A stretch of 64,000 bases of DNA from Pseudobutyrivibrio sp. (GTDB taxonomy: Bacteria > Bacillota > Clostridia > Lachnospirales > Lachnospiraceae), in NCBI RefSeq assembly GCF_017471675.1, contig NZ_JAFUSK010000005.1, positions 47,562-111,561 of the forward strand, written 5' to 3'. Below the pieces are notes generated by a model, which worked only from the letters and a program-made list of their open reading frames with translations, searched no databases and was not told the origin of the DNA. This document shows positions 8,411-17,864 of the stretch, piece by piece (the stretch's first letter is position 1; every line of letters starts with the position of its first letter). The position numbers and the translations under genes are program-made.

Positions 8411-8896
8411 TTGTTTAAAGCAAAGATTTGGAAACTCGGAGATGATATAGATACAGATATTATTCTGCCTACAGAATATTTGGCCTACGAGACTGTGGAA
8501 GAAATGAAGCCTTATGCATTCAGTCCACTGCGTCCAGAGCTGGCAGGCCAGATTCAGCCAGGAGACATGATAGTTGCAGGCAACAATTTTGGCTGCGGTT
8601 CATCAAGAGAGCAGGCCCCTGAGGTGGTAAAGGCTCTTGGAATATCATGTATAGTGGCTAAAAGCTATGCAAGAATATTTTTTAGAAATGCCATTAATAA
8701 CGGACTTCTTCTTATTGAGCAGCCTGATTTGTATGATGAGGTCAATGAAGGAGATATTGCAGAGGTAGAAACAGGTAAGGAAATAAAGGTAAATGGAAAA
8801 TCATATACTATAGCCTCACTGCCTGATAATCTGCTGGAGATACTTGAAGCAGGCGGACTTGTAAAGGCAATGAGAAAGAAGAATGGTTTGGAATAA
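8411..8896 (+). CDS. leuD: 3-isopropylmalate dehydratase/homoaconitase-like small subunit (second copy)
   Basis: Swivel-domain subunit with GDDIDTDIILPTEYL and NNFGCGSSREQAP, followed by RNAINNGLLLI. I start it at TTG 8411, six bases after AAGGAG, giving 161 aa that begin FKAKIWKLG as in relatives. The upstream in-frame ATG at 8357 would add 18 residues unlike the family, has a poorer ribosome site and lies inside the structured leader. It ends 11 bases before the second large subunit, with which it most likely pairs. Confidence 0.85.
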   Translation: MFKAKIWKLGDDIDTDIILPTEYLAYETVEEMKPYAFSPLRPELAGQIQPGDMIVAGNNFGCGSSREQAPEVVKALGISCIVAKSYARIFFRNAINNGLLLIEQPDLYDEVNEGDIAEVETGKEIKVNGKSYTIASLPDNLLEILEAGGLVKAMRKKNGLE

Positions 8897-8907
8897 TTGG
8901 AGATAGT

Positions 8908-10149
8908 ATGGGACATACATTAGTAGAAAAGATAATTGGAAATAAAGTAGGACATGATGTAAAGCCAGGCGACATCGTTACCGTTTCTGTAGATTGGTGC
9001 ATGATCGATGATATTATGGTGCCATTTGCAGTACAAAAGTTTGAAGAAATGGGATTCAGTAAGGTAGCAAATCCTGATAGTGTTGTGCTTATCTATGATC
9101 ATTTTCTTCCAGCTACGCAGGTAGACGATAGCAGACATTTTAGAGTAGGTGATGAGTTTGCTGAAAAATATGGTATCAAGAATGTTCACAGAACAGATGG
9201 TATTTGTCATCAGCTTATGACTGAGGCAGGCTATGTTAAGCCAGGTGATATTGCATTTGGTACAGATAGCCACACTGTTACTTATGGCTGTGTGGGAGCC
9301 TTTTCCACAGGCATTGGTTATACAGAAATGGCTGGAATTCTTGGAACAGGTGAGCTTTGGATAAAGGTACCAGAGTCAATAAAGATTGAAATTGATGGAA
9401 CTTTGCCAGGTAATGTTACATCTAAGGATATTATTCTTAGGATTATTGGTGATTTGACAGCATCCGGAGCAACATATCAGTCACTGGAATTTACAGGTAG
9501 TACAGTGGATGCTTTGAGTGTTGCAAGTAGAATGACTATGTCTAATATGGCTGTTGAGGCTGGTGCTAAATGCGGTATTTTTGTACCAGATGAGAAGACT
9601 TGTGATTATTGTAAGATTCCTTATGATGATAAAATTAAGGCCCTTAGGGCAGATGATGACGCGAAGTATTCTAGAATTCTTAGATATAGAGCAGAGGATT
9701 TTGTACCAGTTTGTGCCTGCCCATCACTTGTTGATAATATTAAGCCAGTATCAGAGCTTGCCGGTACAAAGGTTAATCAGGTGTTCTTGGGCTCTTGCAC
9801 TAATGGAAGATTAGAGGATTTAAGAGCTGCTGCAGCCATACTTAAGGGAAAGCATGTGGTAGAATTTGTAAAGATGATTGTTACACCTGCCAGCCGTAAG
9901 ATATACAGAGAGGCACTACATGATGGTACTATTGAAATTTTGTCAGATGCTGGATGTATAATCACAACACCTGGATGCGGACTTTGCTGTGGTAGAGGTG
10001 GTGGAATCCTTTCAGATGATGAAGTGGTTGTTGCTACTAACAATAGAAACTTCTTAGGAAGAATGGGAACAAGTAAGGTTAAGATATATCTTGCAAGCCC
10101 TGTGACAGCCGCCAAAAGTGCTATTGCAGGAGAAATTGTTAATTCATAA
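8908..10149 (+). CDS. leuC: 3-isopropylmalate dehydratase/homoaconitase-like large subunit (second copy)
   Basis: The 413-aa [4Fe-4S] subunit; ligands Cys297 (LGSCTNG), Cys357 and Cys360 (TPGCGLCCG); active-site segments GTDSHTVTYGCVGAFSTGIG and VTPASRKIY. It forms a tight pair with the small subunit just upstream. Sequence similarity to the first large subunit is only moderate (different fillers around the iron motifs), so the two enzymes probably act on different substrates rather than being a recent duplication. A terminator follows. Confidence 0.87.
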   Translation: MGHTLVEKIIGNKVGHDVKPGDIVTVSVDWCMIDDIMVPFAVQKFEEMGFSKVANPDSVVLIYDHFLPATQVDDSRHFRVGDEFAEKYGIKNVHRTDGICHQLMTEAGYVKPGDIAFGTDSHTVTYGCVGAFSTGIGYTEMAGILGTGELWIKVPESIKIEIDGTLPGNVTSKDIILRIIGDLTASGATYQSLEFTGSTVDALSVASRMTMSNMAVEAGAKCGIFVPDEKTCDYCKIPYDDKIKALRADDDAKYSRILRYRAEDFVPVCACPSLVDNIKPVSELAGTKVNQVFLGSCTNGRLEDLRAAAAILKGKHVVEFVKMIVTPASRKIYREALHDGTIEILSDAGCIITTPGCGLCCGRGGGILSDDEVVVATNNRNFLGRMGTSKVKIYLASPVTAAKSAIAGEIVNS

Positions 10150-10153
10150 AAAA

Positions 10154-10192
10154 GTGCCAGTGCCTTTTATAAGACACTGGCTGTTTTTATTT
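10154..10192. terminator. Terminator between the leuCD cluster and the CobW gene
   Basis: GCCAGTG (10156-10162) pairs with CACTGGC (10175-10181), flanked by A-rich and T-rich arms. It can serve both converging genes. Confidence 0.8.
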
Positions 10193-11119
10193 TGTAAGCT
10201 GTTCTTTTATAAGCTGTTCATTTAAGTTTTCTCCGATTACAATAAATACTTCCTGACCTACTGGCATTTCTGTTAGCTCAAAATCTTCTTTTGTGGCATT
10301 AAATTGATACCATGTATCATTTTCTTTAAAGAAACCCTTGGCTCTATGTATTTTCCCAAAGCTTAAGTCATTCATAAGAGTGTTGATTTTTTCTTTCAGA
10401 CCCTCTTTAATAATTGGCAATTCTAAGAAATAAACAGTTTTGTAGTCAGTATCATCTGTGCCAAGCTTCTTAATATATGAATGAGTGCTGTAGCCACTGT
10501 TAGAAATCATATCAAAATCAGAAGAAGTTATTTCATTCCAATCTTTGGTAAATATGATATCATCTATATTTTTACTAAGGTTGGCTTTTTCTGCTGCGGC
10601 CTTTAAATGAGAGATGGTATCTTTTATCTGCTCATCAGATGCAAGCTGACTTCTGCTTAGAAGAATAATTCCTGCATTGGCAATCTGGGAGGCCAGGAAA
10701 AATTGTGAATCATCTGATAGGGATGTATCAAGTTTTGCATCAACGATTGTAATTACATTTCCAATTTCGTACCATCTGTCAAGTGGTTCATCCCTAAGTG
10801 AATCAAAGAATTCGTCTACATCAAAGATACCTGAAGGCTCGATAATAACTCTATCATAGCCGCTCATTCCCATAGAAATCAGCTTTGTTTTAAATCGGCG
10901 CCTGTGGCAATCAGCGTCACAGCCCCCAGCAACCATTTCCAACTCGCAATTTTCTCCTCTAAGTTCGTTTAATAGAAGCATATCTACATTTACTGCGCCA
11001 TAATCATTTTCAAGAATGCCAATGCGCATGCCCTGATCCATGAAATATTTTGCATATTTTTTTAGAAAGGTAGTTTTACCGCTACCTAAAAATCCTGTTA
11101 TCAAATCTACTTTTATCAT
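10187..11119 (-). CDS. CobW/COG0523-type GTPase
   Basis: A 310-aa G3E-family GTPase, the group of metal-insertion chaperones and zinc-homeostasis proteins. P-loop GFLGSGKTT lies at residues 9-17; the Walker B-like VIIEPSG and a CobW C-terminal domain follow. The usual CxCC metal motif is replaced by GGCDADCH (Cys67, Cys71). I start at 11119 (MIKVDLITG), which puts the P-loop at the expected distance; a 15-residue upstream extension lacks family character. Metal specificity is unknown. Confidence 0.82.
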   Translation of the reverse strand: MIKVDLITGFLGSGKTTFLKKYAKYFMDQGMRIGILENDYGAVNVDMLLLNELRGENCELEMVAGGCDADCHRRRFKTKLISMGMSGYDRVIIEPSGIFDVDEFFDSLRDEPLDRWYEIGNVITIVDAKLDTSLSDDSQFFLASQIANAGIILLSRSQLASDEQIKDTISHLKAAAEKANLSKNIDDIIFTKDWNEITSSDFDMISNSGYSTHSYIKKLGTDDTDYKTVYFLELPIIKEGLKEKINTLMNDLSFGKIHRAKGFFKENDTWYQFNATKEDFELTEMPVGQEVFIVIGENLNEQLIKEQLTK

Positions 11120-11182
11120 TATTATTACCTCACTTGAATACTCAAATTCTATCATATTTTGCAATAAATTTTACACAAATCT

Positions 11183-11210
11183 TTGCTAATATAACTACGA
11201 GTGTTATAAT
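11183..11210 (+). promoter_or_regulatory. Promoter of the PfkB kinase gene
   Basis: TTGCTA (11183-11188) and a perfect TATAAT (11205-11210) are separated by 16 bp, 36 bp before the start codon. Confidence 0.6.
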
Positions 11211-11245
11211 CGGATAGATTATAAATTGAAGAAAGAGGAAATTTT

Positions 11246-12175
11246 ATGGGTATCGTAGTTTTAGGAGCAGTTTTTATTGACATTAAGGGACATTCCACAT
11301 CTAGCTATATTCCAGCAGGAAGAAATGTTGGAACAGTGGAAGAGGTACATGGTGGAGTTAGTCGAAATGTTGTTGAAGATATAGCAAATGTTGAGCTTAG
11401 ACCTACATTTGTAAGTCTTGTTGATGAAAGTGGTATTGGTACTGGCGTATTGGAAAAGCTTAAAAACCACAAGGTCGATACAAGATTTGTGCGCCGCACT
11501 CCTGATGGAATGGGTAAGTGGCTTGCCGTATTTGATAATCATGGAGATGTGGTTGCGTCTATTTCAAAGCGACCTGATCTTTCAATGATTAATAATATTC
11601 TTGATGAAGAAGGGGATGAAATCTTTAAGGACGCAGATAGTATTGCCCTTGAGATTGACATGGAAAAGGACACCATCAAGAGGGTGTTCAAATATGCAGA
11701 AAAGTATAATCTAAAGGTTTATGCAGCTGTTTCAAACATGAGCATTGCAGTTGAGCGTAGAGATTTTCTGAAAAATGTAGAATGCTTTGTATGTAATCAA
11801 CAGGAAGCTGGCATTCTTTTTATGGATGATTATTCTGAGAAGACACCTGAGGAGATGGAGGATATCATCGCTAAAAAAATTCAGGGAGCTCAGATTAAAA
11901 AGATGATTGTAACCCTTGGTGGTAAGGGTGCGGTTTATGCTGATATAGATGGAAATACAGGATTTGTACCAGCAAGAAATGTAGATGTTAAGGATACAAC
12001 AGGAGCCGGGGATTCATTCTTTGCAGGAGTGACAATTGGTCTTACTTATGGAAAGACTATGCAGGAAGCATGTGAGATAGGCTCTACACTTGCAGCATCT
12101 GTTATTGTTACATCGGACAATGTTTGTCCTAGATTCTTACCTAGTGAATTTGGAATAGAGGCACCTGTAAACTAG
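11246..12175 (+). CDS. PfkB-family carbohydrate/nucleoside kinase
   Basis: A 309-aa ribokinase-like enzyme. The phosphate-binding signature DTTGAGDSF carries the catalytic Asp; the N-terminal GGVSRNVVEDIA segment is the sugar-binding part and MIVTLGGKGA precedes the nucleotide site. It is likely to phosphorylate a sugar or nucleoside (pseudouridine kinases look similar), but the acceptor cannot be assigned. It stands alone between a CobW gene and a signalling gene. Confidence 0.82.
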   Translation: MGIVVLGAVFIDIKGHSTSSYIPAGRNVGTVEEVHGGVSRNVVEDIANVELRPTFVSLVDESGIGTGVLEKLKNHKVDTRFVRRTPDGMGKWLAVFDNHGDVVASISKRPDLSMINNILDEEGDEIFKDADSIALEIDMEKDTIKRVFKYAEKYNLKVYAAVSNMSIAVERRDFLKNVECFVCNQQEAGILFMDDYSEKTPEEMEDIIAKKIQGAQIKKMIVTLGGKGAVYADIDGNTGFVPARNVDVKDTTGAGDSFFAGVTIGLTYGKTMQEACEIGSTLAASVIVTSDNVCPRFLPSEFGIEAPVN

Positions 12176-12194
12176 TAAAATTGTGGGGTGAGCT

Positions 12195-13866
12195 ATGGAT
12201 AAGGGGTTTTTAAGAAAGATAATAGCAGCAATCTATGTTATTTTGATTATCTTTGTAGAATTATTGGGATTTGCTTATTCTAATCAGGAAGATGATACTT
12301 TAAAAGAAAATTTTATAGATTACTCAAGTGGCTGGAATATAAATGGTGTGGACGTAAAGTTTCCTTATGAGGCTGAGGATGTATTTAGGATTAGCAATGT
12401 TTTGCCGGTTGTTTATGGAGACCAGTTCTTGGTTTTTAAATGCTACTATGAAGATGTTGTAGTATATATTGATGGAAAAGAGGTATATCGTTCCTTAGAC
12501 CATAAGTTATTTAATGTTTCTTCCAATGTAGGTAAAAAGGAAATACATGTAGGGATGAAGCCAGAGTACTCTGGAAAGACTATAGATATTGATATTAATC
12601 TACAACAATCTTTATATGGAGCAGAGATATATGGCTCTGTAATAACAACTCGTTCTGGTTACGGCATATATATTCTTAAGAGTAAATGGCTACAAATATC
12701 TATAGCAGTGATTTTAGCATTTTTCGGCATTTGCGAATCGATAGTTGCAGCTTATTATATCCTTAAGAGGTCTCATATACTGCGAAGGCTATCTTTTGAA
12801 GCACTACTTTATGCAGGATTATTTGCTATACTTTCAAGTATGTGGTTAATGTGTCAAACCAGATTATTATATGTCATATTTGGAAATGGAACAGGCTTTG
12901 CAATCCTTGAAATAATTGTTTTCTTATTAATGCCATTAGCGTTTTTGGAATTAGTTAGAGCGGTTAATTTTAGAATAAGCTTTTGGGATAATGTGGTTGA
13001 TGGCATTTTTTCAATGACTATTCTTCTTTTATTTATCCTCAGCTTAGTTGGAATTCTTGATTGGGGGCAAATAGTAATTATTGGACATGGCATCGCTTTG
13101 CTTATAGCTGCCTTGGCTTGCTATTATTCATACACCAGTCTTAAAGAAGCAAAAAGAAAATCGGAACGTCGTATTATTGCTATTGGTAATCTGTTATTTT
13201 TATTGATATGCCTTGTTGCCCTTGCAATGTACATAAACAATATTGATAGCAATTATAACGTCATTATTGTTGTAGGACTTATCATATACATTTCTACACA
13301 GGTGGGTGTTATATACAAGAGGATTAGTATCAGAGTTGAAGAACAGGAGGAGCTTGTTCAGGCTAGAGAATTTGCATATACTGATGAACTTACGCATCTT
13401 ACAAACAGAAGATATTTTTTACGAGGAGCTAAAAGCTATTGAAGATAAGGAGCTTGTGAAAGATACCGCAGTAGTATTTTTAGATGTAAACAGACTTAAA
13501 TATTATAATGATAATTATGGCCATGATGCAGGTGATGAGCTTTTGAGAGCTACAGCAGAATGTCTTAATGGTGCCTTTGAAGATAGCTCTACGGCTATAA
13601 TCAGTAGAATAGGCGGCGATGAATTTGTTGTTATGCTTGTTGCTTCTGAAATAGAGTTAAAAAGACGAATTGATAAGTTCAATACAATTGCCAAAACATG
13701 GTGTGGTAAAGTGATTAATGGTTTTACAGCATCTATCGGCGTGGCTTCAACAAGGGATTATCCTGATGCTTCTGCAGAAGAATTATGTAAAATAGCTGAT
13801 GATAATATGCTTATAGACAAGTCTAAATTTTATTCACAATCAGGCCATGAACGTAGAAAGAATTAA
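12195..13866 (+). pseudogene. Membrane-bound GGDEF protein (diguanylate cyclase) split by a frameshift
   Basis: The first frame (12195-13442) encodes a signal anchor, an extracellular domain of about 150 residues and seven membrane helices (7TMR-DISM-like layout), then the beginning of a GGDEF domain (TDELTHLTNRRYF). It runs off into AKSY and stops. The rest continues in another frame from about 13421 (YEELKAIEDKELV, VFLDVNRLKYYNDNYGHDAGD, RIGGDEF, ending ERRKN at 13866). Removing one T from the T6 run at 13415-13420 restores a continuous protein of about 556 aa with intact GGDEF. It could be a real lesion, a phase-variable tract or a base-calling error. Confidence 0.8.
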
Positions 13867-13932
13867 TTGAAATTTTGCCCTAGTATGATAGAATTATAAT
13901 TGATTTTATAATTAATAGATGGGCAAAGAATA

Positions 13933-14109
13933 ATGTTAGATAATACTAATAAAACAAAATACAGGCAGATGTATTTTGATATGGATGGCGTCATAAAACA
14001 AGAGACATACGTTTTTCAGCGAGAGATGACTGCTGAGGAACAGGAGACCTACGAGAATTTAGTCGCAGATTCTAATCAGATGACAATTTTTGATTTTATA
14101 GGTGATTGA
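13933..14109 (+). CDS. Small protein of unknown function (58 aa)
   Basis: An open frame from ATG 13933 to TGA 14107. The product is acidic, with YFDMDGVIKQETYVF and ADSNQMTIFDFIGD. It is too short for most gene callers. The ribosome site is weak (GGGCAAAG). Its stop touches the next terminator hairpin, an arrangement expected of a real gene. I do not recognise the family. Confidence 0.5.
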   Translation: MLDNTNKTKYRQMYFDMDGVIKQETYVFQREMTAEEQETYENLVADSNQMTIFDFIGD

Positions 14110-14142
14110 GACCTTGGAGGATGTCCAAGGTCTTTATTTTTT
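14110..14142 (+). terminator. Terminator upstream of fchA
   Basis: GACCTTGGA (14110-14118) pairs with TCCAAGGTC (14124-14132), followed by TTTATTTTTT. The next gene's AGGAGG site begins immediately afterwards, so read-through rather than a new promoter must feed fchA unless a promoter overlaps the small gene. Confidence 0.8.
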
Positions 14143-14154
14143 AGGAGGATTGTT

Positions 14155-14769
14155 ATGAGCTTATTAAATGTTAGCGTTACAGAATTTACTAATCAGCTTG
14201 CATCCAAAACCTCAGTTCCAGGAGGGGGTGGAGCAAGCGCCTTAGTCTCTAGTATAGGCATAGCCCTTGGAGATATGGTTGGAGAATTCACAGTAGGCAA
14301 GAAAACCTATGCTGATGTTGAGGAAGATATAAAAGCTTTGATGACTGAAGCGAAGATACTTCAAAATCAGTTGCTGGAATGTATTGATGAAGATGCTAAG
14401 GCATTTGAACCATTATCTAAAGCATATTCTATTTCAAAGGATGATCCAAAAAGAGATGCCATTATGGAAAAATGCCTAAAGGATGCTGCAGCTGTACCTT
14501 TTAAGATTTTGGAGCTATGTGGTAAGGCTATTGATTTGCAGGAAGAATTTGCAAATAAAGGTTCTAAAATAATGATTAGTGATGCTGCTACAGGAGTAGC
14601 CCTACTTTCGGGAGCAATGAAAGGGGCGGCAGTTAATGTAAAGGTTAACACTAAGCTTATGAAGAACAGAGCTTATGCCAATGAGCTTGATTGCAAGGTT
14701 GAAGAACTATTAAATATATATATTCCAAAGGCAGATAGAATATATTTAGATGTTATATCACGATTATAA
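14155..14769 (+). CDS. fchA: Formiminotetrahydrofolate cyclodeaminase
   Basis: A 204-aa protein of the FTCD-C/FchA family, which converts 5-formimino-THF to 5,10-methenyl-THF and ammonia. The opening VTEFTNQLASKTSVPGGGG is the diagnostic glycine-rich segment; an all-helical body follows (SDAATGVALLSGAMKGAAVNV). It ends 12 bases before folD, and the two catalyse neighbouring steps of one-carbon metabolism, so an operon is very likely. Confidence 0.9.
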   Translation: MSLLNVSVTEFTNQLASKTSVPGGGGASALVSSIGIALGDMVGEFTVGKKTYADVEEDIKALMTEAKILQNQLLECIDEDAKAFEPLSKAYSISKDDPKRDAIMEKCLKDAAAVPFKILELCGKAIDLQEEFANKGSKIMISDAATGVALLSGAMKGAAVNVKVNTKLMKNRAYANELDCKVEELLNIYIPKADRIYLDVISRL

Positions 14770-14781
14770 ATTGGAGGACAC

Positions 14782-15636
14782 ATGGCAAAATTACTTAAGG
14801 GAAAAGATGTTGTTGAAAATCTTAACGGGAAGCTTAGCGAAAAGGTAAATGAGCTTAAGACTAAAGGAATTAATCCTACACTTGCTATTCTAAGGGTTGG
14901 AGAAAAGGCTGATGACCTTTCTTATGAACGTGGTGCTATCAAGCGTTGCCAGTTGATTGGGGTAGATGTAAAGGTTGTTGCTTTACCTATAGATGTTACG
15001 GAAGAAGAATTTTTTGATACTTTAGATAAATTAAATAATGATATAACAATACATGGAATACTTATGTTTAGACCGCTTCCAAAGCATATAGATGAAGCTA
15101 AGGCTAGAAATATGTTATCTCCAGCAAAGGATGTTGATGGTTCCACAGATTTATCATTAGCAGGGGTGTTTACTAATACCAATCTTGGATTTTCTCCATG
15201 TACTGCTGAGGCGGCCATGGAAATTCTTAAATATTATAATATACCATTGTCAGGAAAGAAGGTAGCAGTTATTGGTCGTTCGCTAGTCATTGGCCGTCCT
15301 ATTGCTATGCTTCTCATGCATGAAAATGCCACAGTTACTATTTGCCATACTAAGACAGTGGACGTTCCTGGCATTACGAAGAATGCTGATATAGTAGTGG
15401 TAGCTTCAGGCCAGATGGAAAGCGTTGGTGCAGATTACCTTAGAGAAGGCCAGACTGTTATTGATGTAGGAATTAGCTGGAACAGCGAAAAAAATAAGCT
15501 TTGTGGCGATGTTAAGTTTGAGGAAGCTGAAGGGATTGTGGATGCAATCACTCCTGTACCAGGTGGTGTGGGTGGTGTAACCACAAGCATTCTTGTTAAG
15601 CATGTTATAGAGGCGGCTATTAGACAGAATTCTTAA
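14782..15636 (+). CDS. folD: Bifunctional methylene-THF dehydrogenase/methenyl-THF cyclohydrolase
   Basis: A 284-aa FolD. The catalytic SYERGAIKRC segment (Tyr/Lys) lies in the N-terminal domain; the folate-binding PAKDVDG and the nucleotide site VIGRSLVIGRP follow, then the closing TPVPGGVGGVTTSILV. It takes the methenyl-THF made by FchA and interconverts it with methylene-THF and formyl-THF in the cytoplasm. Confidence 0.95.
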   Translation: MAKLLKGKDVVENLNGKLSEKVNELKTKGINPTLAILRVGEKADDLSYERGAIKRCQLIGVDVKVVALPIDVTEEEFFDTLDKLNNDITIHGILMFRPLPKHIDEAKARNMLSPAKDVDGSTDLSLAGVFTNTNLGFSPCTAEAAMEILKYYNIPLSGKKVAVIGRSLVIGRPIAMLLMHENATVTICHTKTVDVPGITKNADIVVVASGQMESVGADYLREGQTVIDVGISWNSEKNKLCGDVKFEEAEGIVDAITPVPGGVGGVTTSILVKHVIEAAIRQNS

Positions 15637-15725
15637 TAAAAAGTTTGCTTAAAAATGAATTTTTAATTCAAAAAGACCGATTAATTAGGTAGAATATTAA
15701 TATAAATGTTATCGGGAGAAGAATT

Positions 15726-16376
15726 ATGACAATCGATAAATTGGTTGCAGGACAAGAGGTTACTCTTGAAATTATTATAGTGGATTCATCCTTTGAATTT
15801 AAAACAGAGGTTGTTGGTACTAACAATGGAACCGGGGTTCTTGTTAAGCCATATATGTACAATGGCCAGGTGGTTGATTTTAAAAACGGTTCGCCGCAAG
15901 GCATGAGCTTTCTATTGCATTGTATTGACCCTAACACTAAAGGCCGTGTGGTATGGCGTAATTTAAGCGTTAATGTGGTTAATTTCAAAGGCGTTGATTA
16001 TTATGCTATAGATGCAAGGGCATTTGGGAAGATTGCAGCATCCAGTGAGAGAAGAGAAGATGGAAGGGTTAGCGTAAAGACTCCAGGCTCCGCTCTTATG
16101 GAGGATGGAAGAAGATTTTCAATATCAGTTCTGGATATTAGTGATAGTGGAATATCATTTATTGGAAATTCTTACAGAGTTACAATCGGAGATATAGTGG
16201 AAATTAATTTTGCTGATAATGCCAATTCTTCTGATTTCAGTTTAGCGGTCAAGGCTAGGATTGTTAGAGCAGAAGCGGAAGAACGTGGAATTTTGTATGC
16301 AGGCAAAGTGCTAGAGCGTGATAATAAGCTTTTAGCGTATCTTTGCTTTAAAGGAATGGATAAAAAACAATCTTAG
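15726..16376 (+). CDS. PilZ-domain protein (c-di-GMP receptor candidate)
   Basis: The 216-aa product has a YcgR-N-like beta domain (residues 1-100) followed by a PilZ domain. RREDGRVSV carries the RxxxR motif and LDISDSGISFIG the second (D/N)xSxxG motif, both required for c-di-GMP binding. The damaged GGDEF gene lies about 2 kb upstream. The next gene starts 9 bases after the stop, suggesting co-expression with the zinc-ribbon membrane protein. Confidence 0.82.
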   Translation: MTIDKLVAGQEVTLEIIIVDSSFEFKTEVVGTNNGTGVLVKPYMYNGQVVDFKNGSPQGMSFLLHCIDPNTKGRVVWRNLSVNVVNFKGVDYYAIDARAFGKIAASSERREDGRVSVKTPGSALMEDGRRFSISVLDISDSGISFIGNSYRVTIGDIVEINFADNANSSDFSLAVKARIVRAEAEERGILYAGKVLERDNKLLAYLCFKGMDKKQS

Positions 16377-16384
16377 GGGCGACT

Positions 16385-17200
16385 ATGGGGGATGAAAAAC
16401 TAAAACAAGAGCTTTTGTATATGGTTAAGCTTACTTCCAAATATGACCTTAGCAACATGGAGGTAGTTGAATCCATTCTAAGGCTTGAAAATGAGCGGGT
16501 AATTTTAGGTTCTGTATTTGGAAAAAGATTTAAGAGCCGCATATTTGATATAGCAGCTGGTACTGAAACTGATAAAAAATGCGTTATATGTGGACAGCCA
16601 GCTGAGAATCAAATTATATGCAATCACTGTATGGAAACCATTGGTGGCAGCACTTATGCTAAAAATATAATCAAGAATAAAGAAGATGAATCAGACGAAG
16701 AGAAAAAGAAGCTTCGGATTAATCTTAAAGGATATTTACAAGGAATCATCACAGTATGTTTAATCATGATTTTATTTATACAAATATGGATATTGGCTTT
16801 ATGGCACAGCATTCCTGACTATAATCCTATGGAAAAGCCTAGGAATTCAGCTTATGACGTTACTCCTGTTGCATCCCAGGAGGAAGCCTATAAGCAACTG
16901 GTTTTGGATTTTCCAGAGGAGGAAGGCTATACCGTAACCTTTCAAAGAATAGACTCTGAATATGTGGGGCGATTTAATCTTGAACCTGGGGAATGCTGTT
17001 TAGAGGTTGAAGAAAAGCTTTCCGATGAAGAGAGATATGATTATTTCTTTACAGAGGAGGTTTATATATTCCATATATCATACCTGGAGGACCATACAGG
17101 TAAGTTTGGTATGGCTGAGATTAATGCAGATGGTGAGATAATTATCTTAGGGGCATTTAATGATGGAAGGAGAACTGATTCCTTCTATAAATTCAGATAA
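16385..17200 (+). CDS. Zinc-ribbon membrane protein of unknown function
   Basis: A 271-aa protein. A cytoplasmic N-terminal part has two CxxC pairs (KKCVICGQPAENQIICNHCM), likely a zinc ribbon. One transmembrane helix (about 118-140, IITVCLIMILFIQIWILALW) leads to an external domain of about 125 residues rich in acidic and aromatic residues. No family recognised. Its position right behind a PilZ gene suggests, but does not prove, a surface or envelope role. Confidence 0.65.
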   Translation: MGDEKLKQELLYMVKLTSKYDLSNMEVVESILRLENERVILGSVFGKRFKSRIFDIAAGTETDKKCVICGQPAENQIICNHCMETIGGSTYAKNIIKNKEDESDEEKKKLRINLKGYLQGIITVCLIMILFIQIWILALWHSIPDYNPMEKPRNSAYDVTPVASQEEAYKQLVLDFPEEEGYTVTFQRIDSEYVGRFNLEPGECCLEVEEKLSDEERYDYFFTEEVYIFHISYLEDHTGKFGMAEINADGEIIILGAFNDGRRTDSFYKFR

Positions 17201-17286
17201 CATTATTTTTAATAATTTTCACAACTAGTACATAATTGTTTGATATGATGCGTTTACTTAAATTATGGTATTAGTCGGAGGGTTTT

Positions 17287-17745
17287 ATGAGACTTAGGCC
17301 AGATGAAGAGCAAAGAATGAAATCTATCCTTGCTCCATTTAAATCAGACGCGAGAGTTCAAAAAATGAAGGAGTATGTTCAGCACGGTCGGATATCTACA
17401 TTTGATCATGTGGAAAGTGTAACAAGACTTAGCTTTTGGATTAACAATAGATTTCATCTTGGTGGAGACGAAAACGTTCTTACAGTAGGGGCTTTTTTAC
17501 ATGATTATTATTTATATGATTGGCATGTAACGGATGATGGGCATGGTCTACATGGTTTTTCCCACTCTAGGACAGCAATGGAAAATGCTACCAGGCATTT
17601 TGGAATTTGTAAGAAAACCCAAGGGGTAATAGAAAGTCATATGTGGCCACTTAACATTACTAAGATTCCCAAATGTAGGGAGGCTTGGATAGTTTGTTTG
17701 GCTGACAAATGTATTTCAACAAAAGAAACACTTTTGTGTAGATAA
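17287..17745 (+). CDS. HD-domain phosphohydrolase-like protein
   Basis: A 152-aa small HD protein. Candidate metal ligands occur in the right order: FDHVESV, then AFLHDYYL (the HD pair), HGFSHS and IESHMWPL. Such proteins hydrolyse phosphoesters of nucleotides, but the substrate is unknown here. It has its own ribosome site (CGGAGGG) and a terminator-like hairpin follows. Confidence 0.75.
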   Translation: MRLRPDEEQRMKSILAPFKSDARVQKMKEYVQHGRISTFDHVESVTRLSFWINNRFHLGGDENVLTVGAFLHDYYLYDWHVTDDGHGLHGFSHSRTAMENATRHFGICKKTQGVIESHMWPLNITKIPKCREAWIVCLADKCISTKETLLCR

Positions 17746-17775
17746 TATTAAATAAATTAATTATAATAACAAATG

Positions 17776-17800
17776 GAGGTAATATTGCATTACCTCTTTA
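17776..17800 (+). terminator. Terminator-like hairpin after the HD gene
   Basis: GAGGTAAT (17776-17783) pairs with ATTACCTC (17789-17796), followed by a short TTTATT tract. It is weaker than the other terminators. Confidence 0.5.
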
Positions 17801-17864
17801 TTAATGCTATAACTGTATTATTAGAACTAGGACAGTTCGTAGCAAGGGAAAGGAAGAATAGTTT

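Noticed and set aside
13306-13866. Separate GGDEF gene starting at 13306
   Set aside because: Its first 35 codons are a shadow of the upstream frame; the domain continues the truncated protein, so a frameshift explains both.
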